From contig CAAFHX010000076.1 in NCBI GenBank assembly GCA_900762815.1, positions 1 through 38,573 of the forward strand: a stretch of DNA of 38,573 nt. The letters run 5' to 3'. This stretch comes from Candidatus Avelusimicrobium facis (lineage in GTDB: Bacteria > Elusimicrobiota > Elusimicrobia > Elusimicrobiales > Elusimicrobiaceae). The notes beneath the pieces are model-generated. The model had not been told where the DNA came from. It was given only the letters and a program-made list of their open reading frames with translations, and ran no database searches. Positions 23,741-31,767 of the stretch are shown here, in pieces (position 1 is the first letter of the stretch; each line of letters begins with the position of its first letter). Both the position numbers and the translations under genes were made by a program.

Positions 23741-25894
23741 ATGAGAAATCGGATGCTTTTTTTATTATGTGTTTTTGGATGGGGCCCGTTGGCTGCAGCA
23801 GCGCAACCGGCTGCCGCCGCGGCGCAAGAAAATTTGGCCGGGACGGGCCATGTGTCTAAAAACGCCCTGGTGGCACGGGTCAATTTGCAGTTGAGCGACC
23901 GTATTTTACACTCTTCGGTGCTGGATTATACCCAGCCGCCGGAGTTGGCCGCCGTGGCGGCCAAATGCCTGCATGAGGGGCCGGATGAATGTTATTTTTC
24001 CTATAAGGCGTTTGAAAACGCGGCCGACCCGGCGGTGGCCGCGCGGGCGCATGTGGAATTGTCCGTTTTGTCTTTACAACGCGGACTGGTCAAACAAGCT
24101 TTAAAACACATCAATCAAGCGGCGGTGCTGGCCCCCGAGGACCCGTTTATAGAGCTGACCCGCGGCTGGACTTTATTTTCCGCCGGGAAATACAAAAAGG
24201 CGCGCAAAAGCTTTGCTGATATGTTGTACCTGACGGCGGATTTTGAATATGCCTCTTCGGCCAAATTGGGCACGGCCTTGGCTTACTATTTTGAAGGAAA
24301 CCAAAAACAAGCCGCCGCCGATTTGCAATATATCTATACCTCTAACCCGTACCAGATTTCCTTTGCCGCCTACATGATGGGGCTAATTGCTGCCGCGCAT
24401 AAGGATTCCCGCCGCCTGGCCCCGGTGTTTTTCCAGCAGGCTTTAAGCCACGACGCATACAATTACCCCGCCATGCAGGCTTTGGCCAAGTGGTCGGAGA
24501 AGGACAAGAAAAATCCGTTGGCTTCTTTCCAATATTATTCCACGCTTTTCAGCCGGGACCCGGCCAATGTAACCGCCGGGAAAAAGGCTGCCGAATACGC
24601 CCAAAAACTAAAGGGCAATCCGGCCGATTATTTATTTTATTTGCGCTTGGATCAGCCCATTGTGCAAGAGCTGCCTTCCACGCCTTCGCGCGTGCTCAAA
24701 ATGGCCTTGTACGCCGACCGCTGGCAAAAGCCCGTGCCGCTGCAACGCGTCAAGCTGGTGCCCTCGGGCGTGATGAGCGTGCAGGATGAGCGGCTGGGGG
24801 AGGTGCTTAAATCGCCCTCGTATGTTACGCGCGTCTTGCAATTTAATGAGCAAACCAAAGGCATAGACGTAACCGACGCCCGGGGCCATGTGGAGTTTTC
24901 TGCGCGGCGGCCGTTTACGGTGCGTTTGGAAAAAGAGGACAAAACCTTATTGCTCAAAGACGCCTCCGCAGCGGATTTGTTCGCCACCGATTTTAGCGAT
25001 AAAGAGCTCAAAGGTGCCCTGACCGTGGTGCCGCAAGAGGACGGCATGCTGCTGATTAATGAAGTATACTTAGAAGATTTAATCCCGGCTTTGCTGGCCA
25101 CGCAAGCCCGTCAGGTGCACCAAGACGAAGCCTTGCGCGCTTTGGCGGTGGTTTTCCGCGCGGCCTTGAACGAGGCGGCCCAGCGCAACGAAGGCCGGCT
25201 CTATCACTTGACCGATAACGACGTGTATTTCCAATTTAAAGGGATCAACTTGGCCGTATTGCCCATGCTGCAGGCGGCGCAAGCTTCCCGGGGGCTGGAG
25301 CTCTCCGGCACGGATTTGGGCTATTATGCCGCTTGCGGGACGGTGTCTTACGACGGCGTGGCCAATACGCAGAAACGCCCGGCGTACACTTATTCTCCGG
25401 CCAACGTGGCCAAGTATATGTTGTCCAATCCGCCGCAGGATTTGTTCTCCGCCCCGTCGGACCCGACCCAGTGGTCTGCGGTCAAATGGGTGTATTTGTA
25501 CGACGGCAAAGAAATTTCCGCCCGCTTAAACGCCCGGGGCAAAGTGGGGGCTTTGCGCGCCATGGTGCCGCAGCAGCTTTCCCCCACCGGGCGCATTTTG
25601 TCCATGCGCTTTGACGGCAGCAAGGGCAGCTATACTGCCCAGACCCCGCAGGAAATCGCCTATATTTTAGGGGCGGGTACGCTGCGTTCCACCTTTTTTG
25701 ATTTCGTGCCGATGTATAAAGGCAAAAACATCCACCGCTTGTTGGTTCGCGGCTACGACACGGGCACCGGCGTGGGCCTGTGTGTGGCCGGAGCCGGCGG
25801 ACTGGCCAAAGACGGCAGTGATTACGGCGCCATCATTAAATACTATTTTCCGACGGCCCGTATTTTAGATACGCATACGGGAGAGTTGCACTAA
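23741..25894 (+). CDS. Exported TPR protein with C-terminal SpoIID/LytB-like domain
   Basis: 717 residues with an N-terminal signal peptide (about 1-21, ending AAAAQ). Residues 60-290 are TPR-like helical repeats. From about 420 to the end lies a SpoIID/LytB-like domain: NEVYLEDLIPAL (440-450, with E441 at the position of the catalytic Glu in SpoIID) and DEALRALAVVFRAAL match the family's E-x-Y-L and E-A-L-K-A-Q-A-V-A-A-R patterns. The tail, LVRGYDTGTGVGLCVAGAGGLAKDG, matches the family's G-x-G-x-G-x-S-Q-x-G-A-x-x-x-A end. SpoIID-like proteins are peptidoglycan lytic transglycosylases acting in the envelope. Whether this one is active is unknown. The stop overlaps the glycosyltransferase ATG by one base. 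Confidence 0.82.
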   Translation: MRNRMLFLLCVFGWGPLAAAAQPAAAAAQENLAGTGHVSKNALVARVNLQLSDRILHSSVLDYTQPPELAAVAAKCLHEGPDECYFSYKAFENAADPAVAARAHVELSVLSLQRGLVKQALKHINQAAVLAPEDPFIELTRGWTLFSAGKYKKARKSFADMLYLTADFEYASSAKLGTALAYYFEGNQKQAAADLQYIYTSNPYQISFAAYMMGLIAAAHKDSRRLAPVFFQQALSHDAYNYPAMQALAKWSEKDKKNPLASFQYYSTLFSRDPANVTAGKKAAEYAQKLKGNPADYLFYLRLDQPIVQELPSTPSRVLKMALYADRWQKPVPLQRVKLVPSGVMSVQDERLGEVLKSPSYVTRVLQFNEQTKGIDVTDARGHVEFSARRPFTVRLEKEDKTLLLKDASAADLFATDFSDKELKGALTVVPQEDGMLLINEVYLEDLIPALLATQARQVHQDEALRALAVVFRAALNEAAQRNEGRLYHLTDNDVYFQFKGINLAVLPMLQAAQASRGLELSGTDLGYYAACGTVSYDGVANTQKRPAYTYSPANVAKYMLSNPPQDLFSAPSDPTQWSAVKWVYLYDGKEISARLNARGKVGALRAMVPQQLSPTGRILSMRFDGSKGSYTAQTPQEIAYILGAGTLRSTFFDFVPMYKGKNIHRLLVRGYDTGTGVGLCVAGAGGLAKDGSDYGAIIKYYFPTARILDTHTGELH

Positions 25895-27129
25895 TGGCAA
25901 AAACAAAAATTTTATATTTTATCACCGCCTTGGACCAAGGCGGCGCGCAAAACAGCGTGCTGACTACGATAAAGCGTTTGGATAAGCGCGAGTTTGAGGC
26001 GCATTTGGCCGCCGGCCCCGGCGGGCGTTTAGACGGCAAGGCCAAGCGCGAGCTGAAGAATTTGTATTTCATTTCCGCCTTGCGCCACGATGTGCGCCCG
26101 CGCTATTTTTTGCATGATGCGGTAGCGGTGGTGCAAATGGGCTGGCTGATGCGCCGCCTCCGCCCCGATATCATTCACACCAACGCCCCCAAGGCGGGCG
26201 TGCTGGGCCGTTTGGCCGCGCGGATTTTTTGGCGCAAGGCCAAGGTGGTGCATACCTTCCATGGGTTGGGCTTTGCCAAAGAACACGGGGAAAAACACTT
26301 TAACTTTTTTGTCAAAACGGAAAAGTTTTGTGCCAAGCTGACCGATGTGCTGGTATTTGTGTCTAAAAAGAACGCCCAAGAGGCCGCCCAGCTGGGCATT
26401 GGGGCGGGCGTACACAGCGAGATTATCCGCGCCGGTATAGATTTTGAGCGCAAGCTGCCCGCTAAATTTGACCCGGGCGCCAAAAAGGCGTCGCTGAAAA
26501 TCCCGCGTCCGTCGCGCGTGGTGCTGGCTATTGCCAATTTTAAGCCCCTGAAAAACCCCATTCACTTTGTGCTGGCCGCTTACAAGGTGCTCAGCCAAAT
26601 CAAAAACGTTTGCTTTATTTACACCGGAGAAGGGCCGCTCAAAACGGCTGCTGCCAATTTGGCCAAACACTTGGGCATTGAAAAACAGGTGCTCCTGCCC
26701 GGCTGGCGCGGGGATACCGATGAGCTGCTGGCCATTGCCGATGTATACGCCAGCACCTCGCTGCGCGAAGGCGTGCCCATGTCTTTGCTGGAGGCGCAGG
26801 CGCACCGCGTGCCTTGCGTGTGCTATGATGTGGACGGAATCAGCGAAGTGCTGACCAACAACCGCACGGGCTTTTTGGTCAAGGTCAATGACATCACGGC
26901 CCTGGCAGAAAAGATAAAAACCCTGCTGCGCAACAACGGCTTGCGGGAGCGGTTTAAACAAAATATTGCCCGTCGGGATTTTGGAGAGTTTACCGTCTCT
27001 GTGATGATCCGCCGCCAAGAGCAGCTCTACCGCAGTTTGGTGCCGCAAAAACGCCCCGGCCGCCGTTTTTTCCACCGCCGCAAAGCTTTAGCGCGCCGTA
27101 AATTTCGCCCCTTAGGAGAGAAGAAATAA
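25894..27129 (+). CDS. GT4-family glycosyltransferase
   Basis: 411 residues, GT-B fold. N-terminal half: YFITALDQGGAQNSVLTTI and IIHTNAPKAGVLGRLAAR; C-terminal half: YTGEGPLK and the E-x7-E motif (E292-E300, REGVPMSLLEAQAHRVP) that binds the nucleotide sugar. It transfers a sugar to an unknown acceptor, likely a lipid or surface polysaccharide precursor, on the cytoplasmic face. A basic C-terminal tail (from about 385: KRPGRRFFHRRKALARRKF) may hold it at the membrane. It starts at a TAATG overlap with the SpoIID-like gene and ends at another with the acyl-CoA dehydrogenase gene. Confidence 0.88.
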   Translation: MAKTKILYFITALDQGGAQNSVLTTIKRLDKREFEAHLAAGPGGRLDGKAKRELKNLYFISALRHDVRPRYFLHDAVAVVQMGWLMRRLRPDIIHTNAPKAGVLGRLAARIFWRKAKVVHTFHGLGFAKEHGEKHFNFFVKTEKFCAKLTDVLVFVSKKNAQEAAQLGIGAGVHSEIIRAGIDFERKLPAKFDPGAKKASLKIPRPSRVVLAIANFKPLKNPIHFVLAAYKVLSQIKNVCFIYTGEGPLKTAAANLAKHLGIEKQVLLPGWRGDTDELLAIADVYASTSLREGVPMSLLEAQAHRVPCVCYDVDGISEVLTNNRTGFLVKVNDITALAEKIKTLLRNNGLRERFKQNIARRDFGEFTVSVMIRRQEQLYRSLVPQKRPGRRFFHRRKALARRKFRPLGEKK

Positions 27130-28358
27130 TGGATTACGCAATCAATGAAATGGAGCAGGAGACCTTAAACGCCACCCGCGAATTGGCGCAAAAAAAGCTT
27201 AAACCTTTGCGCGCGGAAATGGACGCCAAGGAACAATTTTCCACGCAAATGTATGAAGAGTTCCGCAAGAGCGGGATGTTCGGCCTGTGGCTGCCGGAGC
27301 AATACGGCGGTTTGGGCGGGGGGATTACCTGCCTGGCCATGGCGTTTGAAGAGCTTTCGCGCGTGTGTGCGGGTTTGGCGCTGACGCCGGGCACCTCGGC
27401 CTTGGGGGCCATTCCCATGTTTTTGGCCGCCACGCAAGAGCAGCGTGAACGCTGGTGCTATGACTTGGCCAGCGGCAAAAAATTATGGGCTTTTGCCTTG
27501 ACCGAGCCCGAAGCCGGCTCCGACGCCAGCTCGCTCAAAACCACCGCCATCAAGGACGGCGATTACTATATCGTTAACGGCACCAAACATTTTATTTCCA
27601 CCGGCAAGGAAGCGGATTTTTACACCGTGGCCGTGAACACCAATCCGTCGCGCGGGGCACGGGGGATTTCGCTGCTGGTGATTGAAAAGGGAACGCCCGG
27701 GTTTACCTTTGGTAAAAAAGAGGAAAAAATGGGCATCCGCACCAACCCGACGTATGAATTGATTTTTGAGAATGTGCGCGTCCCCAAAGAAAACCTGTTG
27801 GGCAGCGAGGGCCGCGGGTTGCTCTATGTGCAGGAAACGCTGGATTATTCCCGCCCCGGAGTGGCCGCGCAGGCCGTGGGCATCGCCCAAGGCGCGCTGG
27901 ACGAGACCATTCCGTACTTGCGCACGCGCAAGCAATTTGGCCAGCCCATTATTACCTTTCAGGCGCTGGCGCACAAGGTGGCCGAATTGTCCGCCAAGAC
28001 CGAAGCCGGCCGGGCCTTGGTGTATAGCTTAACGCATAAAATGGACGAGGAATTTTTGCCGGCTGTAAAGGCGGCTTTGGCCAACGGCACCACTGTGCAC
28101 GATGAGCTCAAAAAAATCAAAGGCGGACGCTGGACCAAATACAGCGCCATGGCCAAGCTCTTCTGCGCCAACACGGCCATGGAAGTGGCCGATGAATGCG
28201 TTACCTTGTGCGGCGGGGTGGCGTATATGCGCGATTTCCCGTTGGAAAAATACATGCGCGACGCCAAAATTACCCAAATTTATGAGGGCACCGTCCATAT
28301 CCAAAAAAATGAAATCATTGCGGCCTTGATTAAAGAATACGCCGCCAAGGGGGAATAA
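27129..28358 (+). CDS. Acyl-CoA dehydrogenase
   Basis: 409 residues, FAD-dependent alpha,beta-oxidation or reduction of acyl-CoA. Motifs: AFALTEPEAGSDAS (121-133, FAD and substrate binding), RKQFGQPIITFQAL (267-280) and the catalytic glutamate E386 in QIYEGTVHIQ. The family's usual helix is interrupted by an insertion (about 306-332, PAVKAALANGTTVHDEL). With EtfB and EtfA directly downstream (the etfB ATG is adjacent to its stop) it forms a classic electron-transfer set. Short-chain, butyryl-CoA-like chemistry is plausible in an anaerobe but not shown by sequence. Confidence 0.92.
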   Translation: MDYAINEMEQETLNATRELAQKKLKPLRAEMDAKEQFSTQMYEEFRKSGMFGLWLPEQYGGLGGGITCLAMAFEELSRVCAGLALTPGTSALGAIPMFLAATQEQRERWCYDLASGKKLWAFALTEPEAGSDASSLKTTAIKDGDYYIVNGTKHFISTGKEADFYTVAVNTNPSRGARGISLLVIEKGTPGFTFGKKEEKMGIRTNPTYELIFENVRVPKENLLGSEGRGLLYVQETLDYSRPGVAAQAVGIAQGALDETIPYLRTRKQFGQPIITFQALAHKVAELSAKTEAGRALVYSLTHKMDEEFLPAVKAALANGTTVHDELKKIKGGRWTKYSAMAKLFCANTAMEVADECVTLCGGVAYMRDFPLEKYMRDAKITQIYEGTVHIQKNEIIAALIKEYAAKGE

Positions 28359-29156
28359 ATGCACATTTTAGCTTGCGTTAAACAAACGCCCAAGTCGGAC
28401 AATGTTAAAATTGACCCGGCGACGGGCTGCCTCATCCGCTCCGGCGCCGAAAGCGCGATGAACCCGTTTGATGAATATGCGCTGGAGGAGGCCGTCTGCC
28501 TCAAGGAACAATTGGGCGGCACGGTGTCGGTCATTACCATGGGGCCCCCGGCGGCGGAAAATGTATTGCGCGACAGCATTGCCCGCGGGGCCGATAAGGT
28601 CTATCAACTGGGGGATATGGCTTTTGCCGGCTCGGATACCTGGGCGACCAGCTATGCCTTGTCCAAAGGGGCGGAGAAAATCAACGCATTGGAAAAAATT
28701 GACATCATTTTATGCGGCAAGCAAACCAATGACAGCGACACCGGGCACATCGGTCCGCAGATTTCCGCTTGGCTGCAGTGGCCTAATGCCGCGTTTGTGC
28801 GCCGCGTGGTCCAAGCCGACGAGAAAGGCATTACGGTGGAACGCCTCACCGAGGACGGCACCGATGAGTTGTATTTGCCTTATCCGTGCGTCATCAGCGT
28901 GGTCAAAGAAATCAGCGATCCCCGCGTGCGCAGCGTCAAAGGGCGCTTGGCCGCCAAGCGTGCCGAAGTGGTCAAATGGACGGCCGATGACATTGGCGCA
29001 GACAAGACCAAGCTGGGCCTGAAAAACTGCCCGACGCGGGTGGTCAAATCCTTTGCGCCGCAGCGCGACAGCAGCGCCGTGGTCATTGAGGGGGCCAACG
29101 GCAAAGAAAAAGCCGCCAAATTGGTGGACCTGTTAAAAGAAAATAAATACATTTAA
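28359..29156 (+). CDS. etfB: Electron transfer flavoprotein beta subunit
   Basis: 265 residues. It is the AMP/FAD-binding smaller subunit that passes electrons between the acyl-CoA dehydrogenase and a downstream acceptor. MHILACVKQTP, NPFDEYALEEAV, SVITMGPPAA and the ADKVYQL motif are typical. The loop DSDTGHIGP (125-133) resembles that of EtfB proteins of anaerobes, some of which bifurcate electrons from NADH; this is suggestive only. It sits immediately after the dehydrogenase gene and 12 bp before etfA. Confidence 0.93.
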   Translation: MHILACVKQTPKSDNVKIDPATGCLIRSGAESAMNPFDEYALEEAVCLKEQLGGTVSVITMGPPAAENVLRDSIARGADKVYQLGDMAFAGSDTWATSYALSKGAEKINALEKIDIILCGKQTNDSDTGHIGPQISAWLQWPNAAFVRRVVQADEKGITVERLTEDGTDELYLPYPCVISVVKEISDPRVRSVKGRLAAKRAEVVKWTADDIGADKTKLGLKNCPTRVVKSFAPQRDSSAVVIEGANGKEKAAKLVDLLKENKYI

Positions 29157-29168
29157 GAGAGCAAATTT

Positions 29169-30155
29169 ATGAAAGATTGGAAAAACGTATGGATTTTGGC
29201 GGAAGTGAACCATGGCAGACTCAGCCCGACCGCCTACGAGCTGCTTAATGCCGGGAGAAAACTGGCCGATGATTTGGGCGAAAAGTTATGCGCTGTGCTG
29301 CTGGGCAGCGGGGTCAAAACCTGGGCGCAGGATTTGTTTGAACACGGGGCCGATGTGGTGTATGTCTGTGACGCAGCCCCCTTGGCCCAATACGTAGATG
29401 ATGTCTATGCCAAGACGTTGGCAGCGATGATTGCCCAATACAAACCCAATAAATTTTTATTGCCCGCCACCAACTTGGGCCGCTCCCTGTCGGCCAAGAC
29501 GGCCATCTTTGCCGGGACCGGGCTGACCGCCGATGCGACGGAAGTGGTCATTCATAAAGAGGACGGCCAGCTGCACGCCACGCGCCCTACTTTCGGCGGC
29601 AATTTGATGGCCACCATTACCTGTGCCCGCACGCGGCCGGAAATGTGTTCTTTGCGTCCCATGGCTTATGCCAAAGCGGCGCGGGTCAGCGGGCGCACGG
29701 GCGAAGTGGTGGAGTTTCCTTTTGACGCGGCAAAATATACCTCTTTGGCGCAGTTTATCCGCTTTATCAAAAGCCAAGGCGAAGGCTTGGATTTGTCGGA
29801 AGCGGAAGTGATTGTGGCCGGGGGGCGTGGTTTGGGCAAGCCCGAAGGCTTTGCCTTGTTGGAGAAATTGGCCCAACGGCTGGGTGGTGCGGTGGGTGCC
29901 TCGCGCGCGCCGGTGGACAGCGGCTGGATAGAATACCGCCGCCAAATCGGCCTGACCGGACGCACGGTGAAACCCAAGCTTTACATCGCCTGCGGCATTT
30001 CGGGCCAAATTCAGCATATGGCCGGTTGCTCGGGGGCGGACGTCCTTGTGGCCATTAACAAAGACCCCCAGGCCCCTATCATGAAGATGGCCCACTATGC
30101 CTTGGAGGGGGACTTGTACGAGGTGATCCCCGCCATGTTGGAGCAGCTGGGTTAA
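29169..30155 (+). CDS. etfA: Electron transfer flavoprotein alpha subunit
   Basis: 328 residues. The C-terminal FAD-binding domain is clear: VDSGWIEYRRQIGLTGRTVKP, YIACGISGQIQHMAG, and INKDPQAPIMKMAHYALEGD. The N-terminal domain starts KNVWILAEVNHG, and VVAGGRGLGKPEGF opens the domain junction. It pairs with EtfB. AAGAGAG lies before the ATG. A strong terminator follows at 30173, ending the operon that began at 23741. Confidence 0.94.
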   Translation: MKDWKNVWILAEVNHGRLSPTAYELLNAGRKLADDLGEKLCAVLLGSGVKTWAQDLFEHGADVVYVCDAAPLAQYVDDVYAKTLAAMIAQYKPNKFLLPATNLGRSLSAKTAIFAGTGLTADATEVVIHKEDGQLHATRPTFGGNLMATITCARTRPEMCSLRPMAYAKAARVSGRTGEVVEFPFDAAKYTSLAQFIRFIKSQGEGLDLSEAEVIVAGGRGLGKPEGFALLEKLAQRLGGAVGASRAPVDSGWIEYRRQIGLTGRTVKPKLYIACGISGQIQHMAGCSGADVLVAINKDPQAPIMKMAHYALEGDLYEVIPAMLEQLG

Positions 30156-30172
30156 AATTATCTTTTCTTGCG

Positions 30173-30206
30173 CAGCGGGCCGGGCAGTGGGCGGCCCGCT
30201 GTTTTT
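30173..30206 (+). terminator. Rho-independent terminator after etfA
   Basis: A perfect 9-bp stem (CAGCGGGCC with GGCCCGCTG, 30173-30181 with 30193-30201) is followed by five T. Confidence 0.92.
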
Positions 30207-30236
30207 CTGCCCGGGTAGCGGCGGGCTTAAATTTGC

Positions 30237-30242
30237 TATCAT
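30237..30242 (+). promoter_or_regulatory. -10 box of a leaderless promoter for smpB
   Basis: TATCAT, preceded by TGC (extended -10), is followed by six bases and the ATG at 30249. No ribosome-binding site fits in the gap. Confidence 0.65.
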
Positions 30243-30248
30243 ATACCC

Positions 30249-30719
30249 ATGACGAAAAAAGAAGGGCTGCTGGTCGTATACACCAACCGCAAGGCCTACC
30301 ACGATTATTTTGTATTGGAAACCTTTGAGGCGGGGCTCTCTTTGCTGGGGGCGGAAGTAAAATCCATCCGGCAAAAAGAGGTCAGCTTGGAGGGGGCTTT
30401 CGTGCATATAGAAAACGGCCAGGCGGAGATTTTGAATATGTACGTCAAGCCGTACAAATTCAATTCCCTTTCCGAGCCGGACCCCACCCGTCCGCGCCGT
30501 TTGTTGCTCAACAAGCGGGAATTGCGCAAATTGCATGCCGGGGCGGAGATTAAGGGGCAGACCTTGGTGCCGCTGGAGATTTATTTTAAGCGGGGCTGGG
30601 CCAAAATCAAGTTGGCCTTGGCCAAAGGCAAGCACAATTACGACAAGCGCGAAGCGCTCAAGAAGAAAGACCTCCACCGCGAAATGGAGCAGGGGTTTAA
30701 GAACTCCATCCGCTTTTAG
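30249..30719 (+). CDS. smpB: SsrA-binding protein SmpB
   Basis: 156 residues. SmpB binds tmRNA and lets it enter stalled ribosomes (trans-translation). Family features: NRKAYHDYFVLETFEAGLSL, GAEVKSIRQKEVSLEGAFV, NMYVKPYKFNS, RRLLLNKREL, and the basic tail KGKHNYDKREALKKKDLHRE that reaches the decoding centre. Length is normal. The ATG is six bases after an extended -10, so expression is inferred to be leaderless. I found no tmRNA gene in the window. Confidence 0.97.
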   Translation: MTKKEGLLVVYTNRKAYHDYFVLETFEAGLSLLGAEVKSIRQKEVSLEGAFVHIENGQAEILNMYVKPYKFNSLSEPDPTRPRRLLLNKRELRKLHAGAEIKGQTLVPLEIYFKRGWAKIKLALAKGKHNYDKREALKKKDLHREMEQGFKNSIRF

Positions 30720-30761
30720 CGGTGCGTTTGGGCCTGCTTCGTTGGGAAAAGCAAAAAACAG

Positions 30762-30790
30762 TTGTCAAAGCGGATGTAAAATTCTATAAT
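30762..30790 (+). promoter_or_regulatory. Promoter for tRNA-Leu
   Basis: TTGTCA (30762-30767) and TATAAT (30785-30790) are separated by 17 bp, a near-consensus vegetative promoter. Transcription would start near 30797, just before the tRNA. It is the only classical -35/-10 pair that I could pick out with confidence, and it serves a stable RNA. Confidence 0.85.
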
Positions 30791-30802
30791 ATCTACAGTG
30801 AT

Positions 30803-30885
30803 GGGCGGGTGGCGGAATGGCAGACGCGCACGGCTCAGGACCGTGTGGACGAAAGTCCTTAAGGGTTCAACTCCCTTTCCGCCCA
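30803..30885 (+). tRNA. tRNA-Leu (anticodon CAG)
   Basis: The cloverleaf folds with a 7-bp acceptor stem (30803-30809 with 30878-30884, one G-T pair), anticodon loop CTCAGGA, a long variable arm (GGAC-GAAA-GTCC) typical of leucine tRNA, and T-loop TTCAACT. The discriminator base is A30885. CCA is not encoded. It reads CTG codons. Confidence 0.95.
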
Positions 30886-30907
30886 TTTCTTTTTTCCGGG
30901 TGCTGAG

Positions 30908-31726
30908 ATGAAAAAGTACGATTACTATCGGCCGTCTGCGGCAACGCTCGGCAGAAAGAAAAAAATCCGGAAGAAGTTCTCTCTGTCCTTCTTAAAACCC
31001 TTTTTCTTTTTTCTCGTTTTTGCGGTTTTGTGTTTGGCCGCCTATGTGGGCGCGTCCAAAGCGTATGCGGCGTTTTCCGCGTCGCGTTTGGGCTCGTGGA
31101 AGCCGTCCGCTGCGTCGGTATCCGGCGTGGAAGGCGTGCTGGCCAAGGAGCTGCAAGCGGCGGCCAAACAAAGAATAGATACCGTCTTTTCCGCGCAGGA
31201 TGCAGCGGATTTGCGGGCGGTCTTGGCCCAAAAATATCCCCAACTGCGCCGGGTTTCGGTGCGGCGCGGGCTGCTGTCCGGCAAGTTAAAAATTTCTGCC
31301 CAGCGGCGCAGCCCCGTGGCCAAGTTTGTCCTGCCGGACCAATCCGTACGCTATATTGACCAAGACAGCACCATTTATGTAGACCCCAACCCCGACCCAC
31401 TTCACCCCGTGCCGTTTGTGGAGCTGGAGGGGCGTATTCCGGCCCAATTGGGCGAAGAATTTGTGGATTTGGTGCAAAGCGCATTAAGGCTCAAGGACCA
31501 GCTGGACTTTGCCTTTTTGCGTTTTAACGTAGACAAAGACACCGTGCGCATGCACTTGCCCGACGGCTGTATTATTAACTTTGGCCCGGCCCGGCAGCTG
31601 CGGCAAAAGGCGCGCCGCGCCGCGCAAATAGAAGCAGTGGCCAAAAAGCATTTTACGCATCCGCACGAGCTGGATTTTACCTATTTTGACGACGGCAAAG
31701 TTTTTTTAAGACAGATGGCCCATTAA
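30908..31726 (+). CDS. ftsQ: Cell division protein FtsQ-like
   Basis: 272 residues. A short basic cytoplasmic head precedes one transmembrane helix (about 31-49: PFFFFLVFAVLCLAAYVG). A periplasmic region follows, including a likely POTRA-type and beta-domain (about 65-260), with LAQKYPQLRRVSVRRGLLSGKLKISAQRRSPVAKF and PFVELEGRIPAQL as in FtsQ/DivIB. It is placed directly before ftsA and ftsZ, which is the classical order. Sequence similarity to FtsQ is diffuse, so context carries much of the call. It would link the cytosolic Z-ring to septal wall enzymes. No good ribosome site is seen. It lies 22 bp after tRNA-Leu and may share its transcript. Confidence 0.8.
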   Translation: MKKYDYYRPSAATLGRKKKIRKKFSLSFLKPFFFFLVFAVLCLAAYVGASKAYAAFSASRLGSWKPSAASVSGVEGVLAKELQAAAKQRIDTVFSAQDAADLRAVLAQKYPQLRRVSVRRGLLSGKLKISAQRRSPVAKFVLPDQSVRYIDQDSTIYVDPNPDPLHPVPFVELEGRIPAQLGEEFVDLVQSALRLKDQLDFAFLRFNVDKDTVRMHLPDGCIINFGPARQLRQKARRAAQIEAVAKKHFTHPHELDFTYFDDGKVFLRQMAH

Positions 31727-31729
31727 TTT

Positions 31730-31735
31730 TATAAT
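31730..31735 (+). promoter_or_regulatory. -10 box for ftsA
   Basis: TATAAT lies 32 bp before the ftsA ATG. A start near 31742 gives a 26-base leader containing AGGTG (31759-31763). The ftsA promoter may supplement read-through from ftsQ. Confidence 0.55.
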
Positions 31736-31767
31736 ATACATAAGAGTTTCTTAGCAGCAGGTGATTT

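Noticed and set aside
26029..27075. A 348-codon open frame on the minus strand opposite the glycosyltransferase gene
   Set aside because: The plus-strand protein has GT4 motifs; the antisense product shows none.
29457..30677. A 406-codon open frame on the minus strand opposite etfA and smpB
   Set aside because: It is a shadow: both plus-strand genes have clear family motifs, and this frame gives a His/Gln/Arg-rich product with no recognised domain.
30719..30802. A tmRNA gene near smpB
   Set aside because: No tRNA-like ends with a tag reading frame were found; the RNA here is tRNA-Leu.
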